Part shown: positions 40,542 to 49,756 of the stretch, in pieces
Layout of the letters: each line of letters opens with the position of its first letter
Position numbering within the stretch: the first letter of the stretch is position 1
Origin: Meira nashicola
Lineage: Eukaryota; Basidiomycota; Exobasidiomycetes; Exobasidiales; Brachybasidiaceae
DNA length: 64,000 bases
Direction of reading: 5' to 3'
NCBI GenBank assembly: GCA_001600355.1
Contig: BCJU01000001.1
Span: forward strand, 3,902,992 to 3,966,991
Position numbers and translations under genes: made by a program
The notes under the pieces: generated by a model
What the model was told of the DNA's origin: nothing
Databases searched by the model: none
Seen by the model: the letters and a program-made list of their open reading frames with translations, nothing else

Positions 40542-41681
40542 TTAACCCAAGAAGGCAGCAGCACCGGCAACGAAAGCAACAAATGTTCCAGCCATGATGG
40601 AAGGTACGTGCAAGAATGCAGCACCACTTGATTTTCCATTGGTGGAAGTGTTGGATGTTGAACCTGATGATCCAGAGTTACCTGATCCAGTAGCAGATGA
40701 GCCGGATCCTGATGTCTTTGTACTCATTCCGCCTGCTGAAGAGGAAGAAGATGGCAAGATCTCCTTAATGTTGTTTGCGATAGTTGCAGTGGTTGAGCAG
40801 CTGGATGTTGCTGGCAAAGAGTATGCTGCTTGAGGAGTTTGTTGATCAGGAGAACCATTGACGAATGTTTGAACACCTCCACCGCCTGGGGCAGTGTAAA
40901 CGGAAGAGAAGTATTGTTGGAAAGTGGATGTTTGACCGTTTCCTTGTGGGTACAATCCTGGTGGGTATGCTGGGTCACCTTCGCAAGTGTCGAATTTGTT
41001 GTCAGAGTAATCACCAGGCATGACCCAGTTGCATCCCATTTCGTCTAAAGTGTGTTGGCATTCGAGAGGAGTAGGAGCGATATCGGAACCTGCAATGCAA
41101 ATACGAATACAAACTTGTTGGTAAGAAACAAAGTTCATCCATTCTTCGTAGAATTCATCTTGACCGGAAACGTTGGAAGTGACATTACCACCGATTGGGT
41201 TACCCATGTTTGTAGCACCGTGTGGGTCCAATTCACCTCCTTCATCACCAGCTTGGATACCAATCTTTGTAAAGTCACCCAAAGCCATCAATTGAACGTA
41301 CAAAGGAGTTTTGACAAAGTGAGCAGCTGTGACTGTACCGTCAGGAATAACACGAGCATTGTTACGTGCTTTTGTGCAGTAAGCGACAGTGTATGATTCT
41401 GTGTCTGCGATTGCTTTTCCGTCGGGGGAAGAGAATGTGCACCAATCATCAACACTGTTGACGGAAACCAGACGAGCTTCGGATGTTTGGTTGATTGGAG
41501 TGTTTAGAGATGGAGCTGCAGGGTTTGTTGGTCCGTTCTTGTTACGTCCTTTGACACCGATCATGTTTGGGTTGGCTGTACCATAGTTGAACTTTGGCAC
41601 GTTTGTGTTGCTAGTTTGAGCGGAAGCCAAGCCGAAAAGGGCAGCAGCACCTGCGAATGTTAGAAGAGATGTAGCACGCAT
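40542..41681 (-). CDS. GPI-anchored glycoprotein ('macrofage activating glycoprotein' family)
   Basis: Cell-surface protein of a basidiomycete family named macrofage activating glycoprotein; its molecular role is not established. Signal peptide MRATSLLTFAGAAALFGLASA from the Met at 41681 (the 15-codon longer frame would bury it). The conserved core has WCTFSSPDGK, a YCTK segment, the GGELDPHGATNMGNPIGG stretch, and paired cysteines in YQQVCIRICIAGS and MGCNWVMPGDY. After it come a Ser/Gly/Thr-rich stalk (about 300-355) and a C-terminal hydrophobic tail preceded by small residues (GKSSGAA), the pattern of a GPI-attachment signal. About 379 residues, intronless. Codon use looks more biased to C-ending codons than in its neighbours, as in highly expressed genes. 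Confidence 0.85.
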   Translation of the reverse strand: MRATSLLTFAGAAALFGLASAQTSNTNVPKFNYGTANPNMIGVKGRNKNGPTNPAAPSLNTPINQTSEARLVSVNSVDDWCTFSSPDGKAIADTESYTVAYCTKARNNARVIPDGTVTAAHFVKTPLYVQLMALGDFTKIGIQAGDEGGELDPHGATNMGNPIGGNVTSNVSGQDEFYEEWMNFVSYQQVCIRICIAGSDIAPTPLECQHTLDEMGCNWVMPGDYSDNKFDTCEGDPAYPPGLYPQGNGQTSTFQQYFSSVYTAPGGGGVQTFVNGSPDQQTPQAAYSLPATSSCSTTATIANNIKEILPSSSSSAGGMSTKTSGSGSSATGSGNSGSSGSTSNTSTNGKSSGAAFLHVPSIMAGTFVAFVAGAAAFLG

Positions 41682-41726
41682 TGTGATTATTTTTGATGTT
41701 ATATGAATGGGAAAAGAGAAGAGCAA

Positions 41727-44655
41727 GATAGAGAAAGAAGAGTGTCAAGCAAATCAAACTGTCGAGATTGAGAAACTTGTTGATAAATGGAAATGAACAC
41801 GAATGTTATTTCCAAGTTGAACTGTCGCGAAAAAAGTCAATTGCTGACGATTGACAGAATCAAAGTAGGTGATGATGAAAGTAAGAAAGCAAAGAACGTT
41901 AAAAGGAGTGAATAGACAAAATTGATGGGTAAGATGACGGTGGCGTATGAATTGAACCTTTGGTTTAAAAGAACTGTCAACACAGCCCGCAAGAACAAAA
42001 CAATAACAGGGGATATTTTCGGTAAAGTGTTGATGTTTAAATTTAGACACAAGAGGAGTGCAGCAACGGCAAGATTTTGATTTGCTTGCCTAAGGGAAAG
42101 TGTTTGTATGAAAAAATGCGCTTGCAGAAGAAGTGCCGTGTTTTTTGCCTTGAAAGAACAGAAAGAAAGGAGAATAGGAGTGTATAAATTCATCCTTCTT
42201 TAATTTAGGGTAGCATTCTTGTTCATAATTCTATGTATCGATTGACACTCAGTAGACCCTTGGTTTCCGCTTTGAAATAGGAACAAAGAGATATAGTACA
42301 CCCTCGTCTTCTACATAATTTGCAAACGTTTTTCTCGAATACATAGAAAGAAATCGCGCCTAAAAGTGCAGCTGTTCATCTGCAAGAAACATACATAACC
42401 CGCGCATTTGGTTTCTATTCTGGTATATAAAAAAAATTACTGTACGGGCAAAGAAGCCGAAGAACGAACAATATATGTAACCAAAAAATACTAATCAAAT
42501 GGCGGCGGCATACGCGGCATGCAGTTTAAATTGTGCGGCAACAACCATGTAGTGCTATGTAGGTATCGGCGGAAAAGTGCGGGCATACACGATACGTGTT
42601 TTTGTCAACATTTCTTATACACAATATCACAACGAAACACATCTATACACACGTACCATACGCCTTAGTCCGACGCGTGCTTGTTTAGAGCGTTTTCCTG
42701 GTTTTCTAGGTTAATTCGTTTTGCATGGTTCCACAAAGATCATACAAAAAAGAAGTTTTCTCCTAAATTACGGCGCAATCTATTGCCTATGTACATTCAT
42801 ACTGTACATACATCATACATGTAGTCTACAAACAATTCAGCTATTAGGAGTAATACGCCCACGATTGCAATATCAAAAACGATCCTTACCAAAATCATCT
42901 TGAAACTGCGCCTTTACAACGTTTCTTGGCTTCCGCCGAGTCAAGGAGGTGTTTGAGATATGATTTGAATAAAGATTTGACCTATTCGGTGGCGTACAAG
43001 GAGTTCCGTCTCCTTAACACAGCCAATTAAGATTTATATATTCTTTCGGCACGGCACGATCACATGGAGAACAACACTTCTGTTCAAGTGCTCTTTAGTC
43101 CAATTAACTCGCTTATGCGACACAGTTTTCCGTTCCTTATTTCTAGCTCGGTTGCATAGCTTTGAGTGCGCGCAGCGCTGTGCACGCCAAATTCTTGCAA
43201 ATTCAAACCAAAATTAGGCGAATGGGCAGAGTATTCATTCATGTAAAGATTCGAGCCAATTAATATTTTTTTTTCTATTCATAGAAATGAATCTGTCATT
43301 CCAAGTACACTGCGCCACGAAACGTAAAAGTGTGCAGCAAGAGTAGAAGAATATGCATTATCTCTTGATTAGCGTTTATCTATCGGATAAAAAGAATTTC
43401 GGTTGCGTTGTGCTCTTATTGATAGGTATGTATGTATGCACATATGTGTTGTGACTTCTGACAAGAGTATCATAATCGAATAAAAAAGATCTTCTAGCGT
43501 ATATTGAGAGCAAGTTTGAACGATTATGTACATATATGCAGAGATGATATGAGCTTAAATTAGAAAGAGTATCAAAATGCAAATACGCCGAAAGATAATG
43601 TGGACATGCCATTGCGCCGGCGGATGGGCCTCTTATGTTAAAAAAGCTAAGGAATGGAATTTTGATCTAACAAGTATGTACCACGAGACAGGTACAAGAC
43701 ATAAAGGTGGGGTCCAGATCGTGGCATGCTTATCTTTCCTTGTTCTTCTGACGTGATTTGCCTAAGCTAAAGCCGCCGGAAAGTTGATAAATGTATATCA
43801 TGCTACAATCTCACGATGAAGCCCAAATCGATGTCATGTGACTTGGTTCTCGTTAAAATTTTATGTTTATATAAGTAAGCTTTAAGAGATGGGCATCATA
43901 AGACTTTTGGTAGGCAGCAGGAATGAAGTTTGTCATAAATAATATTAAAACATGAAATATAAATGCAATTGAAGCGATTCATCATGTGGTGATAATGATC
44001 AAGACAACCATCTATTTATGGGTAGTAGATCGGACATGTTAAGCATTCTTTGCATCGGCATTGTTATCTTAAATAAACGTTTGTGGACATTAACAATTTT
44101 TATTTGCAATTGTGGAATTGTCTGTAATATATATGAAGCTTGTTGAGCATTGGGGCAAAGAACCTCCTCTATTTAAGTACTTAATGTAATCGTGTGACTT
44201 TTTAGTCGTTGTTAATGAGAATGTCCAAATCATGATAATGAAATCAATAAAACTTAAACAAATTTTACTCATTAATCGTTTTCATTAATTTAAGATTGAA
44301 TATTTTTTATTTTCTTGTGTTAGTTACATGCCTTTAGAACTATAAGGGGGACTTCTTAGCAATTCATAGACTATGAATCTCCATATAGCAGGCTTCACAT
44401 GAGAAAAAGAGAAACATAAAAGGAGGAATTGCATGCGACGAGATCGTGAAGAAGGCAGGGAGTCTTACATAAGCAGTGTACCTTTCACTGATTGATAGCC
44501 TTACATAAGCAGTCTATTTTTAAGCGTACTGTGTAGAAATAAAAGTCTATAACAGCAACGCGTAAAAGAAAAGCAAACCGGAAATTCGGACAAAAGTTGT
44601 ATGCATACGTCCAACTCTTCTTTACCATCTTTATTGGAGTTCACAGAGGATCTCG
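41727..44655. other. 2.9 kb AT-rich spacer with CGG cluster
   Basis: Divergent region between the GPI-protein gene and PRP5; no supported gene. Notable contents: seven CGG triplets on one strand at 42503-42582, a near copy of the GC 10-mer at 43170-43179 (GCGCAGCGCT), and a 14-bp direct repeat CTTACATAAGCAGT at 44464-44477 and 44500-44513, in the likely PRP5 promoter. Frames up to 118 codons near 42 kb are without features. Confidence 0.45.
42503..42582 (+). promoter_or_regulatory. Cluster of seven same-strand CGG triplets
   Basis: CGG starts at 42503, 42506, 42515, 42536, 42567, 42570 and 42580, with no CCG between them. Three lie in the hexamer GCGGCA (42505, 42514, 42535). Zn2Cys6 regulators bind CGG half-sites, often as direct repeats, so this may be an upstream activating region. 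The surrounding DNA is AT-rich. Target gene unknown; the nearest starts are the GPI-protein gene (about 0.8 kb) and PRP5 (about 2.1 kb). Confidence 0.4.
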
Positions 44656-47600
44656 ATGTCAAGTCATAGAAACGAAAGAAGAGGTGATTATGATGGCAAT
44701 AATAGAGATCATCATAGATCTTCAGTACGATATGAGAATGAAGAATACAGAAGACGTAAGCATCGTGACGATGAATTAGATCATAAAAATCGTGTCATAA
44801 CAGATTCTTACTCATCTTCTTCCCGTCATCGTTCCCGATCTCGATCTCCACATTTACGTGATCGATCATATAGACGTGATGATAGATATAACGCTACAGA
44901 TTCAAACAGAAGCGGAAGCAGTAGGAGTAATGGTGGAGTAAGACATTGGAGAGAAGACGATCGTCGAGATGATAGGTACGACAGGAACAAACATGCGAAC
45001 GAGAGAGATTGGAGAAGAGATGATCAGTACCGCAATGAGAATAGCAGAGTAAGAGAAAGAAGTAAGGAAGACTATGATGAACCAAGAAGAAGAGAAGGGA
45101 TTACACCTTCATTCTCATCCTCTTCTCACTCCAATGCTGTGTCAGGTAGCTCTACCAACGCAGATACAGCAACCGCCACAAATGAAGACAAACAAAAATC
45201 AAAGAAAGAAAAACTCGAAGCTTGGCGAAAGGAAAGAGAGAGAAAGGCGGCAGAGGAAGCAAAGCAAAAGGCTGCTGCTGAACAGAACGTTATGGCCAAG
45301 TCATCTGAAGCAGGTGCTACAAATATCAAAACCAGCTTTAAAGGATTCTCAACCTCAAATGTCAATAACTCAAATCAAACAAACGTCTTGACAAAAGGAA
45401 AAGTACAAGGCACAATCTCAGCATTGGACGATACAAATGATCAAGCAAAACAAATTCAACGTTTTGAATTACCACCGATGATGGATGCCGAAATGACAGA
45501 AGCAAGGAATGAAGGAGATGAAGAGGAAGAGCTGGGTTTGGTTGACGATCAAGAAGTACACGGAAATCGCGAAGAAATTGCTGCAACCCTGAAAGAGAAA
45601 CGCCTACAAGCAATTGCCCAGGAAGATGAAAAGATGCAAGTAGATGCTAAGGAAACGGAGGAGGAAGAGATCGATCCACTAGATGCATTTATGGCAGACG
45701 TGACAAAGGAGGTCAAACAGGTAAATGAGGCAGATACACTTCGAATGGGCAAAGGAAATACCCCACAGCTCGCTGAAGTCATTGGTAGAAAGAATGATGA
45801 GCCCGACAGCGGCGGTAAAGAAGATGATGATGAAGAAGGTGACGAACTGGATAAAGCTGAAGCGCAAGATATTATGGCTTTGGCCGCTTCAAAGATAAAA
45901 AAGAGAGAGATGACAACCGTAGATCATTCAAAGGTTGATTATGAACCTTTCCGAAAAGCATTTTATCATCCGCCAGCCGAAGTGGAAGAAATGTCAGAAG
46001 AAGATGCGGAACGATTACGGATGGAAATGGATGCTATCAAAGTACGCGGTAAGGACTGTCCAAAGCCTCTGACGAAATGGAGTCATTGTGGTTTGCCTGG
46101 CGCTTGTCTTGACGTGATCAAGAGATTGGACTACAAATCACCAACGGCAATTCAAGCTCAGGCTATACCAGCAATCATGTCAGGGCGAGATATCATTGGC
46201 GTTGCAAAGACTGGATCAGGAAAGACGATGGCATTCCTTTTGCCTATGTTTCGACACATAAAAGATCAACGTGCCATTGAACCCAACGAGGGACCCATAG
46301 GTCTTATCATGACCCCAACACGTGAACTTGCTGTTCAGATCTTCAGAGAATCAAAACCGTTCCTCAAAGCTATCGGTTTACGAGCGGTCTGTGTGTATGG
46401 AGGGGCACCCATTTCTGAACAAATTGGAGAAATGAAGAGGACATGCGAGATCGTTGTGGCAACACCCGGACGAATGATTGATATTCTCATGGCTAATTCC
46501 GGTCGTGTGACAAACTTGAAAAGGGTCACATATCTGGTCTTAGATGAAGCCGATCGAATGTTTGATATGGGATTCGAGCCACAAGTGATGAAAATCGTTA
46601 ACAATATTCGTCCAGACCGACAAACGGTCTTATTTTCGGCAACTTTTCCCCGTCAGATGGAGAGTTTGGCTCGTAAAGTCTTGCGAAACAAACCATTAGA
46701 GATCACAGTAGGAGGTCGTTCAGTCGTTGCACCTGAAATTGAGCAAATCGTTGAAGTTCGTGAAGAATCAAGCAAGTTCAATCGCTTATTGGAGATCTTA
46801 GGAAAGACGTATATGAACGATGAAGGACATAGAACACTTATTTTTGTCGAAAGACAAGAATCTGCTGACGATCTTTTGAAAGAGCTGATGCGTAAAGGAT
46901 ACTTGGTAATGAGCTTGCATGGCGGAAAAGATCAAGTTGATCGTGATTCTACGATTTCGGATTTCAAAGCAGGCATCGTTCCTATCGTTACGGCAACTTC
47001 TGTTGCAGCTCGCGGATTGGATGTCAAGCAATTAACACTTGTTATCAATTACGACGTTCCAAATCACATGGAAGATTACATTCATCGAGCAGGTAGAACG
47101 GGCAGAGCAGGTAATAAAGGTACTTGTATCACCTTTATCACTCCTTCACAAGATAAGTACGCTCGTGATATCATTGCTGCACTAAAGGCAAGCAAGGTGG
47201 TCATCCCTGAGCCATTATTAAACCTAGCAGAAGACTTTAAATCGAAATTACAAAGTGGTAAAGCACAAGTGGCAAGCTCTGGATTCGGAGGTAAAGGTCT
47301 TGAACGATTTGAGAGCGATCGTGAAAAGGCACTTGCAGCACAAAAGCGAGCATTTGGTGAAAATGTGGAGGAGGACAGCAGCGGAGTAGGTGGTGATAGA
47401 ACAACAGACGCAAATAAGAGAGATGAGAATAAAAGTAACCGAGATGGTTCTACTGAAGAAGATGAATTTCGACAAATGTCCAATTTGCAGATCGAGGTCA
47501 AAAGAGGTGCTGCACCGGATGACGTACGTGAGAATAAACATCGTACGAATCAAAGTGCTGGAACGGAAAGCAAATCAGATCAAGACAAAGCCAAAAAGGA

Positions 47601-48126
47601 TGCAGAAGAAGCAGCAGATAATGATTTGTTGGCACGAAACGCAAAAGCGATCGAAGCAGTTACAGCAAAAGGTGCTGATGCAAGTAAATTAGCAGCCGCA
47701 TTAGCAAAAATCAATGCAGCTGCACAAGAACGAAAAGCACAAAGGGCAAAAGATGATTCCGAACAAGCGAAAGAACGTCAACGTAAAGCAAGAGATCCTG
47801 ATGCGACTGATTTCCATGCCATTATACCAATCAACGATTTCCCACAAAGAGCTCGTTGGAGAGTAACAAACAAAGAAACAATGTCCTCTTTGATCAGTAA
47901 TTCAGGCGCATCAATCACATTAAAAGGAGCTTTTTACGAAAAAGGCAAAGAACCACAAGAAGAAGAACCTCCGAAGTTGCAATTACTCATCGAATCAAAT
48001 CAAGAAGAAAAAGTCGAAGCTGCTGTGCGTGAGATTAAGGAAATCCTTCTACAAGCCACGCAGGCTGCACTCGAGGCTGAACAGCGTGGTCCACCAGGCG
48101 CACCAGGAAGATATTCTGTTGTTTGA
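44656..48126 (+). CDS. PRP5: Pre-mRNA splicing DEAD-box helicase Prp5 (DDX46)
   Basis: ATPase that remodels U2 snRNP and proofreads branch-site pairing during prespliceosome assembly. The 1156 residues comprise an Arg/Ser/Asp-rich N-terminal domain (1-130), a Lys/Glu coiled region, the Prp5-specific DPLDAFM motif (340-346), Q-motif region, Walker A AKTGSGKT (517-524), DEAD box (630-633), SAT (661-663), and the second RecA domain ending in HRAGRTGRAG. The C-terminal region has long charged helices and a KH-like segment, as in DDX46. The length and DPLD motif separate it from other DEAD proteins. Its convergent neighbour also encodes a splicing-related KH protein. Intact and intronless. Confidence 0.96.
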   Translation: MSSHRNERRGDYDGNNRDHHRSSVRYENEEYRRRKHRDDELDHKNRVITDSYSSSSRHRSRSRSPHLRDRSYRRDDRYNATDSNRSGSSRSNGGVRHWREDDRRDDRYDRNKHANERDWRRDDQYRNENSRVRERSKEDYDEPRRREGITPSFSSSSHSNAVSGSSTNADTATATNEDKQKSKKEKLEAWRKERERKAAEEAKQKAAAEQNVMAKSSEAGATNIKTSFKGFSTSNVNNSNQTNVLTKGKVQGTISALDDTNDQAKQIQRFELPPMMDAEMTEARNEGDEEEELGLVDDQEVHGNREEIAATLKEKRLQAIAQEDEKMQVDAKETEEEEIDPLDAFMADVTKEVKQVNEADTLRMGKGNTPQLAEVIGRKNDEPDSGGKEDDDEEGDELDKAEAQDIMALAASKIKKREMTTVDHSKVDYEPFRKAFYHPPAEVEEMSEEDAERLRMEMDAIKVRGKDCPKPLTKWSHCGLPGACLDVIKRLDYKSPTAIQAQAIPAIMSGRDIIGVAKTGSGKTMAFLLPMFRHIKDQRAIEPNEGPIGLIMTPTRELAVQIFRESKPFLKAIGLRAVCVYGGAPISEQIGEMKRTCEIVVATPGRMIDILMANSGRVTNLKRVTYLVLDEADRMFDMGFEPQVMKIVNNIRPDRQTVLFSATFPRQMESLARKVLRNKPLEITVGGRSVVAPEIEQIVEVREESSKFNRLLEILGKTYMNDEGHRTLIFVERQESADDLLKELMRKGYLVMSLHGGKDQVDRDSTISDFKAGIVPIVTATSVAARGLDVKQLTLVINYDVPNHMEDYIHRAGRTGRAGNKGTCITFITPSQDKYARDIIAALKASKVVIPEPLLNLAEDFKSKLQSGKAQVASSGFGGKGLERFESDREKALAAQKRAFGENVEEDSSGVGGDRTTDANKRDENKSNRDGSTEEDEFRQMSNLQIEVKRGAAPDDVRENKHRTNQSAGTESKSDQDKAKKDAEEAADNDLLARNAKAIEAVTAKGADASKLAAALAKINAAAQERKAQRAKDDSEQAKERQRKARDPDATDFHAIIPINDFPQRARWRVTNKETMSSLISNSGASITLKGAFYEKGKEPQEEEPPKLQLLIESNQEEKVEAAVREIKEILLQATQAALEAEQRGPPGAPGRYSVV

Positions 48127-48194
48127 ATATGGTTTCATCAAAGAAATGTATAGTACAATGCAATTTTGTAAAGATAGACAAAAAAATAAGATCA

Positions 48195-49466
48195 TCATTT
48201 CCGATATTCATGTGGAACTGCTTGAAAGCCCTCTTCTGAAGAAGGTAATCGATTATGATATGCCTTGAACGATCTTTCCCATTCGATATAATCCTGCCAA
48301 TACTTGTCTAGCGCTATTTCTTCAGCAGTCTTTTCCTTCTTTGTTGGAGCAGGTTCTGCGGGCGGAGGAGGAGCTATATCATCAGGCGGCGGAGGAGGGG
48401 GAACGTCATCCTCTGGCACTGGAGGTACACCCATGGATGATTGAGATTGTTGATTTTGACCTGCCCATCCTTGCCTGTTGATGGAATAATCTCCACCATG
48501 TGGTCCTGCATTATACTGATATCCATTATTATAACCACCATATCCTCCTTGAATTGGTTCATTATATCCGTGTGGTTGTTGTTGGGATCCTCCCCACTCT
48601 TGCATGAGTGATTGATAAGCTTTAGCATGTTCCGTTCTAACAGCATCCAACAAATCGAGCGCCAATTCTTTCGCCTCTGCTACTTTTTCCGGTTCTGGTC
48701 CTGCAATATTGATAAACATTGGTTCATTTGCCTCTCTGTCCGTATTTCTTTCATTGAATCCAGAGCCAAGACCTTTGATTTGCACCCGGGTACCTGTTTC
48801 CGTTTGGATATATTTCACAAACATTCCTTGAGGTCCAACAATCTTTCTTCGAATATTAAAATTCTTTAAAGATTCAAGATTAATTGGTACTTTTTCTTCA
48901 ATCCATTCCCTTCTACCACTACCGCCACCAGAAGGTTGTTGTGAACTTTGTTGTCTCTTTTGATTTTCGTATTCTACCCTTTTTGCTTGACGATCTTCAA
49001 TCAATTGAGGCATTTCCGATTGAATGATTTCGTTTACCTTTTCGATTGCTTGATCGAGACTATCTTTTGTCATTGCACTGATATGTAAAAACAAAGGTGG
49101 CTCTGATGAAGTTGCCAATGTTTTATCTGGATACCATAATCCTTTTGTGGTAATATTCGCTCCTGTATCTTCATGAATTTGATTTTGTGTTTGTGCTTTG
49201 GTTAAAAGGTATCGATTCCTAATATCATTGATCTCGATATCGTGAACAAAGTCTCCATCGTTCGGATCACGTTCACGACTTCTCTCTTCAGACTTCTTTG
49301 GATTAGATTGGGATGTGGAAGCAGTGTTTCCAGTCTGATGGGCATTGAATTGAGCTGCTATTCTAGCAGCTGCAGCAGCAGCCGCTGCGGCCGCTGCATT
49401 TCCATCATTGGACGACGATCCAGTATCTTGAGCAGGAGTGTCCCACTTACTTCTCCTCTCCGACAT
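48195..49466 (-). CDS. KH-domain splicing protein, KHDC4/BLOM7-like
   Basis: RNA-binding protein related to KHDC4 (BLOM7), a U2-associated splicing factor in animals. The Met at 49466 (MSERRSKWDT) is chosen because the longer frame adds 44 residues with no conserved look. After a poly-Ala tract (alternating GCA/GCT/GCC, not a pure triplet repeat) it has a first KH-like block (NRYLLTKAQTQNQIHEDTGANITTKG) and a second (KIVGPQGMFVKYIQTETGTRVQIKG) followed by EPMFINIAGPEPE, which match the KHDC4 type rather than SF1/Msl5, as there is no zinc knuckle. The C terminus is Gly/Tyr/Gln-rich, with a poly-Pro stretch (DDVPPPPPPDD) that could bind WW or SH3 domains. Tail to tail with PRP5, 68 bp between stops. 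Confidence 0.82.
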   Translation of the reverse strand: MSERRSKWDTPAQDTGSSSNDGNAAAAAAAAAAARIAAQFNAHQTGNTASTSQSNPKKSEERSRERDPNDGDFVHDIEINDIRNRYLLTKAQTQNQIHEDTGANITTKGLWYPDKTLATSSEPPLFLHISAMTKDSLDQAIEKVNEIIQSEMPQLIEDRQAKRVEYENQKRQQSSQQPSGGGSGRREWIEEKVPINLESLKNFNIRRKIVGPQGMFVKYIQTETGTRVQIKGLGSGFNERNTDREANEPMFINIAGPEPEKVAEAKELALDLLDAVRTEHAKAYQSLMQEWGGSQQQPHGYNEPIQGGYGGYNNGYQYNAGPHGGDYSINRQGWAGQNQQSQSSMGVPPVPEDDVPPPPPPDDIAPPPPAEPAPTKKEKTAEEIALDKYWQDYIEWERSFKAYHNRLPSSEEGFQAVPHEYRK

Positions 49467-49756
49467 TCTCACAAAGAATAAAACAGGATGAAGTACTTGA
49501 GTGAGCAAGAAGACTTCTTCACATTGTCGTACCTGTTTAACGCAAATTTTAACGCGTATCGCCTGTACAAATGCAGCTATGCTTGTGCGTGCGTGCACCT
49601 TTTTCGAATTTTTTCTCCGCTAAAGGTAACGGCAGGTAATTAACTGGTAAAGTATCCATCCACCTTTTTCAAAATTTATATTTTGCTTCTTCTTAATCAT
49701 CTTTTGCGTACAAGAAGGCGATCATCCATTCACAAAAGTCCTCCCTTTGAGGTCAT

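Noticed and set aside
41837..42193. 118-codon hydrophobic frame upstream of the GPI-protein gene
   Set aside because: Leu/Asn-rich composition follows from AT-rich promoter DNA; no plausible start context or conserved motif.
48195..49466. Branch-point binding protein SF1/Msl5
   Set aside because: KH blocks and spacing fit KHDC4/BLOM7 better, and no CCHC zinc knuckle follows.
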